Assembly (NCBI GenBank): GCA_951802195.1
Contig: OX637631.1
Span: forward strand, 186,001-250,000
Direction: 5' to 3'
Length of the DNA: 64,000 nt
DNA from: Tausonia pullulans
Lineage: Eukaryota; Basidiomycota; Tremellomycetes; Cystofilobasidiales; Mrakiaceae
This document shows positions 23,066 through 37,606 of the stretch, piece after piece. The notes below the pieces were generated by a model, which was given only the letters and a program-made list of their open reading frames with translations, was not told the DNA's origin and did not search any database. The translations under genes and the position numbers were made by a program. Position 1 is the first letter of the stretch, and each line of letters starts with the position of its first letter.

Positions 23066-23131
23066 ACCTTCTTAAAATGAACTCATGAAACAAAACTCAT
23101 TCCAATGGATCTATTCACAACCTGGCGTCCT

Positions 23132-26287
<3,156 letters not shown>

Positions 26288-26635
26288 GGTGAGCGAATAG
26301 AAGGAGGGGGAGGGGGGCAAAGAGAGGCTGGTGGTTGAGCTGAACGAGTCAGACTGCGTTTTCGGCGTAATGCCCGATTCGTGAAGAGAGTCAAATGGTC
26401 CATGCGCTCAAGTACCTCGGCTCTCAACGAGATCACACGGGTAATATTCAATGCACTTTGTTCAATATATGCGAATAATCAATATTGGTGAGAGCGTGTT
26501 TGTGCCGCGTTGCGATGACAACGAGCTCGAGAGCGAACTAGGGGTGACGAGGGCGCGAGGCGGGGCTCTCCGGTCTCACTTCGACGAACACCATCCTTCC
26601 CAACCTCCTCTACACCCCTCTTGCGCTCGCTCGAC
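26288..26635. promoter_or_regulatory. divergent promoter, SPE3-LYS9 / VMA5
   Basis: About 350 bases between two divergent starts. The chimera-proximal part is purine-rich on the plus strand and AT-richer around 26,440-26,490; the VMA5 leader is CT-rich. I identify no specific operator. Confidence 0.5.
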
Positions 26636-28766
26636 ATGCCGTCCGAGTGCGTCGTACCTGTTCAACTCGCAATCACAGCATCCTAGCGCTGACTTGGTCC
26701 CCCTCACCTATTCTCTTCGCTGTATCCTCCCTGCTTCGCTCGCTACCCGTCACCTCGCTGCCCATCGACCGACCCCCCTCACTCTCGCCCCTTCGCCTAT
26801 GCATGCAGCTTGGCATATTGGCTTGTCTCGTCCCCACTCATCGATCACGATCCATCTCGCACGCTCTCAGATCTTCGGCCATCGATCGAGGGTCTTGTTG
26901 CTCCTGGTGAGGGCGTCGGCAGCATCGAGATCCCCCAGCTTAAGGTCCGTGGACGAGGCGCGCACGAGCTCCCCGAGCCAGCCAGTCGAGTCGAGCTGAC
27001 CCCTCTACCCTTTCTCCTCCTTGTCTCTCTTCCTCTTGCCTCCATCTCTGTCTCTTCCGATACCTGGGCGCACAGGCAGGCACGCTCTCGGCCCTCCTCA
27101 CGCTGAGCGACTACCTCCCCAAGCAAGACGCCTTCTTCACCGCGACTGTCTCCAAACTCCTCGACACGCTTCGGAACCTCCTCAATGACGACCCGGTCAA
27201 GCTCGAGCAGAACGCCCGGGTGGGTCTCTCGTTCTTCTTCCTGCTCTGTGGTATATGGTCGTCGCGCTGACGATAACGATGCGCGTTTGTTCGAGGCAGG
27301 TCAATGACCGGCCCCTGGAGGAATACATCTTTCCCTCGGACGGGTCCGGCTGGCGATGGGACCGCGGACGATGGGGCGAACAAGGCAAGGTCGCCGAGGT
27401 CGTCGAGGCGCTTACTAAGGTCGGTCTTGCTCTCAATCTCGATCACGATGACCCGATACGAATGTGAAGGGAGGCGCAAGTGGGGTCCGAGCTGATCGCC
27501 TGTACACACGCGTTCCTCCGAGAGCAGGAGATGAACTCGATAGACCAGATCCAGAGAACCCGTCAGCAGAGCTATGCGCTTGCCAAGGGCAATCTTATGG
27601 CCATGCAGCGGAAGCTCACGTGAGTCTGAGCGCATGCCACGCGTCTAGAGGGGCCAGCGCAAGTGAGATGCACGCGCTTGACTAACACTCTGGCTCTGAC
27701 CTTCGCAGGGGCAACCTTGCCACGCGCTCGCTGGGGGACGTCGTCCAGAAGTCGGACTTCCAGACGGGAGACAGCGAGTTCATGGAAACGCTACTGGTCG
27801 CGGTCCCCAAGTGAGCTGACTCGCGCAGACTTCATCGCTCGCCATCTACTGAACCTTCCTTCCTCAGTAACCTTGTGAAGGATTGGGCCTCGAAATACGA
27901 GCGACTCTCGCCCCTCGTCGTCCCGAGATCCTCTGCGTGCGTGGTCATCATGCGTTCTCCATATTTGAACCACACTCACTACTTGAATCGCTGTGACTCA
28001 ACAGCAAGATCGCTCAGGACGAGGAATACACCCTCCAATCCGTGACCATCTTCAAGAAGTCGCACGACAACTTTGCCCAGAAGTGCCGGGAAAACAAGTA
28101 AGTGCTTTCCCTTGTGCCTATCTGCTGAGGCGAAAGCTGATTTTGACTCACTCCAGGTTCATCCTCCGCGACTTTACGTACGACGAGTCGACGATCGAGA
28201 AGCAGCGCAAGGACTTCCAGTTCGCGGGCGTCGAAGAACGGGAGCTCTGGGTCCGTCTTTTCCTGTTCTCACGTCCCCCTTTCTTCTCTTCTTTCCTTTG
28301 CACATCTACTAACTCCTTCACTCTGGGTCCGTAGGCCGATCTCCTCAGGTTGACCCGAACCAACTTCTCCGAGGCGTTCAAGCTTCTCGTCCACCTCAAG
28401 GTCGTCCGTCTTTTCGTTGAGTCAGTCCTTCGGTACGGTCTTCCGGCTGAGTACGCTGCGGTCGCTGTCAAGGTGCGTCCTAGCCTTTTGCACTATTTCT
28501 CTTCCTTCGCGCCTCTGTCTATTCGACGCTGACACGTGCAATGGAAACGATGAATAAAGCCCGACGCAAAGACGTCCTCCAAACTCCTGAAGTCACTCTC
28601 CGCGCACTACGCATACCTTCGATCTAAGTCAGACCCTACCCGCCGGTCCACTGGCAAGGGGAAGACTGACGCGGCGGCGAGTGGGGAGATTGCCGGAGAG
28701 TGGCTCGGCGTGATGGAGGAGGAGTGGCTTGACTTCGTGTTGATGGAAGTGCCGCTCCTTGGTTGA
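26636..28766 (+). CDS. VMA5: V-type proton ATPase subunit C
   Basis: Stalk subunit C of the peripheral V1 sector, which locks V1 onto V0 and is released on glucose loss. Exon 1 is only 11 nt (ATGCCGTCCGA). After an intron of about 165 nt the protein reads DLAYWLVSSPLIDHD, then IEIPQLK joined to AGTLSALLTLSDYLPK, the typical subunit C start. Later blocks are LLDTLRNLLNDDPVKLEQNA, FLREQEMNSIDQIQRTRQQS, YALAKGNLMAMQRKLTGNLA, DEEYTLQSVTIFKKSHD and FVESVLRYGLPAEYAAVAV. The C-terminus is EEWLDFVLMEVPLLG. About nine short introns. The tiny first exon decides the start; no other ATG gives the conserved N-terminus. Confidence 0.96.
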
Positions 28767-29107
28767 GAGGACTGGAGGGAGGGGGAAAGGAGCAAGACAG
28801 AGTTATGTGTGTTTTCTGAAATGGATGGACCGTTCCTTAGACATGAGAAGTTTAAGAATGCAAGTGGGAGAAAAGGTGAATGAGCGAGAGCAAGCGCGCG
28901 TCATCATTGTGCGACAACCCGTTCTCCAGCTCCGAGCGAGGCATCTGAGGCTTTATAAGAAGCAAAGGCAATCCATAATTCAGCGCGATGGGAGAAGAAC
29001 AAAAAAAAAAGATGTATTTGGAGTAAAGATAACGAAGAGTAAGGCGGTCGGGAAGTGGCATTGAGTGAGTAAGAGGGCGAAAGCGAGTACGAGTTGCTTC
29101 GCACTTT
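28767..29107. other. 3' flank between VMA5 and SUS1
   Basis: Convergent terminal region, A-rich with a short A10 tract near 29,000. No gene seen. Confidence 0.5.
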
Positions 29108-29710
29108 TCAGGCATCGATCGGGTTGGCCTCAAGGAACGCCCGGATCCTCGCCTCGACGTCCTTCCTGATCTCTGGCGCAACCATCGCTACCAAACGAGT
29201 GAGCAGTTCGTTCAAGTCAGTTGGATGTGCGACGCGTCGACTCTACGAGACGCGCTGGAATGAGGTGCTTCACATTTTGCCTGAGGCGTGATGCTCGCTA
29301 GGAGCGTCTTGAGATCCAAGGGTTGCATGACCCGAGCTTCCTCTACGGAATGAAACAGCGCCGAAAGAGCGAAGGTCAGAGAAACGGCTCTCGATGACTC
29401 GCTGACGAGGTGCGCACCCTTCGCCTTGTCCTTAACACTGAAGTCCGGCCCCGCCTAGTCAGCAGCGAAACAGCCCACACAGCAGAGGGGAGCACAGTTA
29501 AGAGCGACCGACCGATCCTCCCAGCCAGACTCGTTCAAAGACATCTGAAGCAGGCGCATGATCCTGATCGTTCGCGCGCGGACCGTCGTTGGTCAAGACC
29601 AGAACCTGCTTCACGATGGGAGACAATACGCACGACGCCCACTCCCCTTTCGTCCGAAGAGCCTCCTTGAGAGCGTCCACGGAGGCCTCGGTCGGTTGCT
29701 TGTCGGCCAT
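29108..29710 (-). CDS. SUS1: SUS1/ENY2, SAGA and TREX-2 subunit
   Basis: Small helical protein shared by the SAGA deubiquitinase module and the TREX-2 mRNA export complex. Five exons (77+55+48+67+80 nt) give 108 residues. Start MADKQPTEASVDALKEAL, then GEWASIMRLLQMSLNESGWE, where the GW turn is the family hallmark. A linker exon reads DFSVKDKAKGAHL; the C-terminal helices are LDLKTLLASITPQAKSMVA and VEARIRAFLEANPIDA. Many introns in such a short gene is usual for SUS1, whose yeast counterpart is also multi-intron. The exon 4 donor is inferred from phase (gtgaag). The call is secure from the GW helix and the C-terminal IR-FL pattern. Confidence 0.88.
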
Positions 29711-29909
29711 TGGTGGGTGGTAATTGAGGGGGAGACAGACAGCAAGGGACTGACGTTGAAGGCGGGCAACAGGCCGGCTTGACAACGAGACGGTCAACTC
29801 TAACGCGCGTGTTGTCAGGGCAAGCGACTGCGCATATATATCATCGACAATATTTTGTGGAAGGGAGCAATCCATGCAAATTTATTCATTGCTATCTCTT
29901 CAGACAAAC

Positions 29910-32337
29910 CTAAGTCGCAGCACGTCTACCAGACCCATCTTCTTTAGATGAATACACAGCTGCATCCTCCCTCCCTTTGTCCACATCGACCCCGCGCGAC
30001 AGCAGCGGGACGGGGATAGCGAGCATGGCGAGTAGGAAGATGAAGGCGAACCGAATCTCGCCTGTGAGATCTGCGACGACACCGACGACAGCGGGGCCGA
30101 TGAAGGAAGACGATTTGTCGGTGATGGAGTAGAGCTGTGAGAGGGAGACGTTAGCTCAAGTCTCCATGTTTGCAGTGAGACAATGAGGGAGACAGACGCC
30201 AAAGAAACGAGCCTCTTGGCCTGGCGGAATGAGCTCAGCAAAGACCGTCCGGGCGAAGCTCTGAAAGGGTCCAAAGCAAAGTCCCTCGAGTGATTCCAAA
30301 GAGCTCATCAGCATTATGATCCTGCATTAGCTCTCATCGTCACTCACAAAACAGCTCGCCACGATATACATCTCCGTGGGCGTCCTTAGTCCGCCCCAAC
30401 CCTCAGGTCCACCAATGAGGCCAATGCATCCGTAGAGCGGTAAGAGGGTCATGATGAGGACGAGGGAGAGTAGCGCTCGCTTGTTGGAGAGACCGAGCCG
30501 GGTCTGGACGTAGGGCGCTGAGAAGCCGCCAATGACGCCAGTCACTTGGGCGAGGAGGGCGACGATAGTCACCTCAGAAGAGGACCTGGTTCGTGGATGA
30601 CAGAGGATCAGAAGAAGCCGCTGGCAAGGGTGAGGCGACGCTCACATCTTTAAGGACGTCTTGGCAAAGCTGGGGAGAAGGTGCTTATCAGCAGGGAAGT
30701 CGTTAACTTGCCTTCAGGTGTGATGGTGCTTACATGATGGCTGTCGAAGAGAAGGTCGCAGCAGCTATGAAAATCCGTGTACTTAGCCTTCTGTGAAAGC
30801 CTCTCACGACGAGAGACGCTCACCATCACTGAGGAACATCCAACACAACAGAAATCCAAAGGTATTCGGTATTCGCCGGATCTCAGCCGGCCGCAACATC
30901 CTTCCAAGCCCCATCCAGCTTTCCGCGACCTCCGCTCGCCATCCTCTCCAGTCGTCGCCACCGCGCCAGCCGCGTATGCTGCCGAGCCATCGAGCGGCCG
31001 GGAAAGAGCAGATGAGCCAAAGCGAGCCCTTCGTGCATTCAAACAGCGGGATGTCAGAGAAGGTCGACAAAGTGAGCTGCTGCTGACATACCGAGAGGGC
31101 GACTGCAAGCCGGAGTGAAAAAGTCGAGCCCTCCAGCTGAGTGACGAGTACGAAGGCTGGCACGAGAAGAAGGCACCCTCCAACGTAGCCCGTAGCAATC
31201 GCTGGATAACGGCACATGTGCGCGAGTCAGTCCTCAGGGTTTCAGTGAGCTTGAAGAGGGGACGCCTCACCAATCAAGGAAATCTTGGATGTGTAGCGGC
31301 TAATTGCAGAGATGTAGGTCTTGCGAAGATCCCTCAACTCGGCCGCCTGGGTTGTAACCATGATGCTGAGATCTGGGAGAAGCCTGTTACCCTCCCCCTC
31401 CGCCTGGTCCGTCTCCTCGGAAAACTCTGGCCCAGGCAGCATCAGACCGGGCCGTTCATCCTCGCCACCGGCTCCTGCGGGAGCCTCGCCATGCCTCTCC
31501 TCCGCGGCTTTCCATGCGCCATGGGCAGCGCGCACCTGAGGACCCTGTCGGCCCAAATCGGGAAGAAATGCGTTGAAGCAGACGAAGGAGACCCCAAGGC
31601 TCGCGACGGCGATGATACCGAGGATGCAGAGGATTGATGGGGCTTGGAAGATCAAGAAGGCAATGGCTGACGACGAGCCGAGAGCAGCGAAGAAGAGGAG
31701 AACGATCTTCCGGTGGGGAGGATGGTCGGCAATCTTGCCGAGGCAGATAACGAGCAGCGCCTGGAGGAGGACCGAGATTGAGTAGGTGTAGAGTCTGGGT
31801 TGGTCGAAGTCGAGTGACGAGGAGCGAAGTAGCAACGGTCAGCGCCGAACCGACGAGAGCCCGAGAGGTACTCCAGACGGGTCCCAGAACAGTTGGTGCC
31901 GTCGCTACAACAGCCAAAACATCCGAGCTCAAGCGTTGACTGGAAGGGACTAACGAGAAGGAAGCCGTGTCGATCCAGATACCCGCGATGAGGGCCTTGC
32001 ACCGGTGGGGATCGCTCCCCGCCCCCCCGTCGTCACCACCAGGCGTCATACACGAGATCGTGTGGTCAGGCTCGAGGAACCCTCGCTCTCTGGCCGACTG
32101 CTCCAGCGCGAGCGGGAGAAAGACCGTCTGGGCAACGGCAGCGAAGCACTCGGCCGCGACGGCATATGACCACCATGCGTAGAGCTGTCGCCGATGTCGG
32201 CCGCGGACGACTCGCTCCGAGACGTCGGGTTCTTGCGTGAGGGAGAGCAGCGTGTCGGTTTCGGTAGGCGACGGCTTGAGGTGGCTTCCCTCAACAATAG
32301 GAGCTACTGGGGGGAGAAGATCAGGAGGAGCCGCCAT
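29910..32337 (-). CDS. ATG22: ATG22 vacuolar effluxer
   Basis: Major-facilitator-like permease that exports amino acids from the vacuole after autophagy. The start MAAPPDLLPPVAPI is followed by a cytosolic tail and YAWWSYAVAAECFAAVAQ, which corresponds to the family's GWY.Y..A.E.F...... helix. Other matches: HRKIVLLFFAALGSSSAIAF, GIIAVASLGVSFVCFNAFLP, YTSKISLIG, YVGGCLLLVPAFVLV, GLSNKRALLSLVLIMTLLPL and FFGLYSITDKSSSFIGPAVV. The C-terminus is VDVDKGREDAAVYSSKEDGS; VD..KGR..A is diagnostic. An upstream in-frame ATG at 32451 exists, but the leader it would add is low-complexity. Introns are numerous, and joints in the middle third were not all resolved. Confidence 0.93.
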
Positions 32338-32843
32338 GGACGGTCCGGGGGGGTGGGATGGAGGTTTAAGGGAATAGGAGGGAACGAGGAGCGCGGCCGA
32401 AGCGGACGAGAGAGGATCGAGAGGGAGCAAGCGAACGGCGACGCGTCTCAAAGGTAGAGAGCCCCAGGCCGGTCAAGCGCAGCTCAGGCAAGCGTGTTGT
32501 CGCTAGCTGGCCAGCACTCGAAGCAGGGTCGATGAAGTTGATCAGCGAGGATTAAGCAAAATGTAGTGAATATGGGCAGAGCGAAACATATTCAACCATA
32601 TCAGCACAACCGTCATCGAGCGAGAGCAACATCAAAGCCCAGCCGAACCGAACTGAATCCTGCGCGAACGACGCGATAAGAAATAAAGAAAGATCACACG
32701 ATAAATCTATAGAAAAAAGAAAAAGGGGGTTTCCTCAATAATACGCCAGTGTTGAATCACTGCTCCGCATCCATTCGGGCTAGACCGCTGAAGAAGATCA
32801 CGGCTAGATCAGCTTGAGGGAAGAAAGGAGGAAGCCTGAGAGG
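32338..32843. other. intergenic, ATG22 promoter and LSH 3' end
   Basis: About 500 bases between two minus-strand genes. The middle (32,500-32,760) is visibly AT-richer than its surroundings. No gene or RNA recognised. Confidence 0.5.
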
Positions 32844-35800
32844 TCAGACCCACTCGTTGACGTCGTCTCTAGCAGCCTCAAAGACGGAGAACATCGTAGC
32901 CTTGCCCTTCTGCTTGGCCTGGTCCTCGCCCTTCAAGTGCCACTCAGTCGAGCGAGCGAACGCCTCGGGTGACCGGTCAAGGAGGGCGTCGAGATCGGCG
33001 TCGCTGTGAAGTATCAGAAGGGTAAGGGTCAGAGTGCCCACAAATGAGGAGGCGAGGGGACGGCCTCTCACGAGATGATCTTGTCGCCCTCGTTGACGAG
33101 GTTGATTTTGTCCCCCTCGAGCTTGAGTAAGAGGGCGGCCTCATCGATGGTCGACTTGCGCTCCTTGCCATCACCCTTGAACTTGCCATGACCATCGGCC
33201 ATGACGAGAGCCTCAAGTCGACGCTTGGCACCCGCGCGCGCCGAGATGGAATCCTCGATGGTGTCTGCGTCTCGAAGTCGCTCAGTTATGTCTTATCACG
33301 AGGCCAGGGTCGGCATAAACGCGTGTCGACTCACGAGCCGTGACGAGCCGGAAGACCTGATCATGAGAAAAATCAGTGAGGATTCCAGTTCAAGTATGCG
33401 CGTGTATATACCAGGACGGGACGAGTCTGCCCGATGCGGTGGGCGCGGTCCATTGCCTGAAGGTCCATCTGCGGGTTCCTGATGAGACAATGTAGAGGAG
33501 TGGGTAAGCTCCTTCCTTTCTTCGAGGCACTCTTCGTGCTCACCAGTCCTGGTCGTAGAACTGCAGTGTCGAAACACAATGCGGTAGAGTTAGAACAACT
33601 CCAGGAGCCACGCAATCAAGTCCACACACGATGACAGTGTCGGCCGAGACGAGGTTGATGCCGAGCCCACCGGCCCTTGTGCTCAGAAGGAAGAGCCGGC
33701 AGGCGTCCGGTCCCTCATCGCCCTTGTTGAATTCCTCCATTTGCGACCTCCGAAGATCCTGCGGCGTGGAACCGTCGATCCGGCAGATCTTCAGCTTCTT
33801 GTACCTTAAAGGAGGGGAGACAAGGAGGCGTCAGCATATCCAATGGACAGCAAGGAAGGGAGACGTCAACGCACTCGATCGCCCAGTCCTCGATGATGTC
33901 CAGCATTGAGGTGAACTGGCTGAAGAGCAAGACCTACAAGAGGGCAAGCAAATCAGCAGACAAGACCACAGTGGACGGAAGTGAGGTACTGGCGGTGCAC
34001 CTTGTGCTTTCTTGCAAAGAGCTCGTCCAGGAGCCGGTTGAGGAGCAGCATCTTGCCCGAGGCATTGACGAGGTCCATGTTAATCATCTGCTGACCAGTC
34101 GTATCGTCGAGAGGCCAGTGAAAGAGCCAAGGGTGATTGGCAACCTTGCGCAGCTGCATGACAACTGGGAGAGGCGAGGGATCAGAGGAGCAGTCAGTCT
34201 GTTAGAATCGCGGGCGGGTGTCCAGGAACACGAACCATTCTGGAGCTGTTGGGGAAACCAACAAGTCAGTTGGAGCAATTGATAGACCGGCAGAGGAATC
34301 GATACAGACCTTCATGTTGTTTACCGACTTTCTTGCGGCCTTCTCGTGGAACTGCCGACCAATGTCGTACGCCGTCTTGTTGGTCGGTTGCTTCAACGCT
34401 GGGCTTGCTATGTCACCCGAGAGCTGCTCAAAGTACGCGTCGTCGTCGTCCTCAATCGCGTAGCTCTGGCGAGCCGAGCACGTCCGAGACCTTCTCGTAG
34501 ATATCGGCGTTGCAGCAGCGGAAGATGACGTCGCAGTCTCTTCCTCGTCGATTTCCTCTTTTACAACCTCCGCCTCATCCGTCTTAGGCTGGAGGTCCTT
34601 GCGAGGCCGACCAGGCCCCCGCTTCACCTTCGGCGTTGCGTCCTGAGGAAGAGCCTCGACGGGGGACATGGGGGACTTGCGAGGTCGGCCAATTTTGCGC
34701 TTGACTTTCGGCTCCTCGACGACAATTTCCATAGTGGCGAACTCGGGGCCCTTGGACTCCAAAGGAGGAGGGGTGCTGTTGGAACAAGAGGAAGAGGAGG
34801 CGTTGGTAACATTTTCGGGCTCGGCGAGCTCATCGTCATCATTGATGATGGCGGCGCTGTCCTCTCCGGCGGCCATCTGCTTGTTGTAAAGGAAGTTGCG
34901 GATCGAACGGCTGACGACGGACTCATAAAGCTCCTGGAAGAGGGCAATGGTAGGGCATCAACCTCGTGAATCTGTTGTTTTCTCAGCACATATATAACAA
35001 TCACGCACCTTCTGCTGGACAGTGATTGGAGCCGAGAGACGGTACTCTTTCTTCGGCGGGAGGTCTTTCTCTACGTCGACCTTGAGCCGGCGGAGGAGAA
35101 AGGGCTTGAGGATCGAATGCAGCTTGGAGACGATACCGGTCGTCTGATCCCCCGAGAGGAGCGTAGCGCCAGGAGCCGACGTGTCGAGGTCGAACCAAGC
35201 CTGAAACGAATCGAGATCTGGGAAGTGTGAATGTTAATGAGTATACACCAGGGCCCGTTAAGGCCATTCGGCTCACCATCAAAGATCTGCAGCCATAAGA
35301 GTCACGTCAGTCCAGTGCTCGTTTAGCAGTGCGCAACGGAAACCGTACGTCGGGCAAGATGAAGTTGAGAAGCGACCAGAGTTCGCTAAGATTATTCTGA
35401 AGGAGTGTGAGAGCGGATCAGATCTAGAAGCCGCACACAGCGGGACAAAACAAACTTACGTGTAACGGCGTGCCAGTGAGGATCATCCGGTTGGCCGATG
35501 TGTACGTCTTGAGTTCGCGGATGAGCCTGGAGTAGGATAGATAAGTCTCAGCAGCGCGCCTAAAGGCGCTCTCGGGACAACTCACTTGCAGTCCATGTTC
35601 TTCAGCCGGTGTCCCTCGTCAACAATTATATACCTTGAGGTTCACCCTGGAAGTTCAATGTCCGATAGACGAGGGAGGGAAAAATGAAACACTTACTTCC
35701 ATTGGAAGCCCCGGAGGAAGGTGCTATCTTGCATGACAATCTCATAGCTGAAGAAACAAGTCATCAGCCACCACCAGATCAAGGGGAAGGACGCCAGAGA

Positions 35801-37606
35801 CTTACGTCGTGATGACGATGCTACAGGAGAGAAGTCAATGAGTCAGTCAATATCTCACTGGACAGCGACCAAGAAAACACGCTTCAAATTACGGAAAAGT
35901 CGCCATCGTGTTCTCCACGGGATTCGGGGTGTTGAGGACCCCGCGCCTCGCCTTCTTGCCCACGGGCTTGACGCGCTTGCCATTGCCGAGCGCGCCTCCG
36001 AACCGGTTGCCCGTAGCATCCACAGGGGTGCCAAGGCGGGTCCGGCGGAGCTCTTGGCGCTCGAGAGGATTTCCGTGGTACATGACGGTCGGGATCTGAA
36101 GTGATCGGTCAGCGCGATGAGTGGATGACAGTAGCGTGTAGGATCAGGACGTACAGAAGGAGCGAACCTAATGGCGGAGATGTCGAAAGTCAGCCAAGGA
36201 CACGAGGTCTCAAGACGAATGATTCCGCTTACTTCTCAAACTCTGACTTCCAATTGTAAAGAACGCTGAGCGGACAAGCGATCATGAAGGCTTTGGTGGC
36301 GAAGTGTCAGTCGAAAAGACCAGCCAAGATAGAACGGAGCAGGCACTCACGACCCCAAACGCCCTTGTCCTTAAGATGAGCGAGGAAGGATATCGTCTGG
36401 ATGGTCTGTGAACCTCAAAAGACCCAAGCATCAGTCCATCGAATAGCCTGCGCGCAGCCTTGGCCGCAACCTTGGGCAAGAGTGAGAGCGTACCTTGCTG
36501 CAAAGTCCAGTCGACGTCAGTCAAACGTCAGCGATCCCTCCTGGCCAATAGACGAGCAACGAGTGGAGACTCACCCTAGCCCCATCTCGTCCGCCAAAAT
36601 TCCGTTGAGGCCGTTCGAATAGAGTGAAGCCATCCATTCGACTCCCGCGAGCTGGTAGTCGCGAAGCTTGGCGCCCGTGATGAGCCTCGGTTGCGCGCCC
36701 TGTGGAGCCGGCTCATCCGTGGCGTATTCCCCCATCTTGGGACGCTTAGCTCCGTCCTAATCAAGGGAGGGGGTTGCCATGCATCAGCGTGAAACCACAG
36801 TTCGAGCGTGTGTACAAATTCGATCAGGCATGTGGTAGTCACGTACCTTGGAACCTTCAGCCTCATTCTTCGCTTTGATATTCTCCTCAGCCTTCCTCTT
36901 CTCACCTGCTTGTGCCTTCTCTGCGCTGCTCTTTTCTTCGGCTCCGGCCACCTCTCCGCTGCCAGTCACCGCTGATGACGATGCCGCTGTCTCCCCAACT
37001 GCTCCCTCCTTGTCCGCCGCCTCCCTCTTCAGCCGTTCTGTCTCCTGCTGTCGATCCATCTTTTCCTTGAGCAGCCTCGAGTAGACATTGGACTAGAGGA
37101 CATAAGGTGAAGAGTGCACAAGAAGGCATTGGAGGGGAGGATAGTGGGAGGAGGGATGTCAGCAGCGTAAGCGTCCAGTCGACGTGCGATCAGTATCGTC
37201 TCGGACGCCGAGACCAACGAACCTGCTCAAGAAGCTTGTTGAGCCGGACGACACGAGGGTCGTCATTGACTGTGGTAGGCTGCTCCGGCCGGGTTTGGCG
37301 GATGAGTGGATGCAGGCGGACGGGCACAAGCGGAGAGCGAACACAAAAGGAAGAGCGAGTGAGAATGAGCGAAGCGTCGAGATCGGGCGGGTCAGGCAGG
37401 GCTTCAGAGTCTGATTCAAGGCTTCTACGACTCACGGAGACCTTCACAGGCTCGTTGGCGTCGGTAGGCGGCGGTGAGCTCATGGTCGTCGTCGTCGTCG
37501 CTGGCGGCGGTGGCGGGTCAGCGGCGGGCGCCTCGGGAGTGCCGGGCGCTTCAGAGGCGGGCGTCACTGCCGTCGAGGTGAGCGAGAGGGCCGGAGTGGC
37601 TTCCAT
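32844..37606 (-). CDS. SNF2-family remodeler, LSH/DDM1/Irc5 type
   Basis: ATP-dependent DNA translocase of the HELLS/LSH-DDM1-Irc5 branch. An acidic, Pro-rich N-terminus is followed by [20 protein letters not shown] and a coiled coil ([18 protein letters not shown]). The ATPase lobe starts [20 protein letters not shown]. Walker A is [12 protein letters not shown], its lysine encoded by a 4-nt microexon (36494-36497). Motif II is DEGHRLKN. Between the lobes is an insert with two AT-hooks ([20 protein letters not shown]). Lobe 2 carries [52 protein letters not shown] and [14 protein letters not shown]. The C-terminal [16 protein letters not shown] matches the Irc5/LSH tail. I chose the ATG at 37606 ([11 protein letters not shown]); one farther upstream is in frame. 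Confidence 0.92.
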
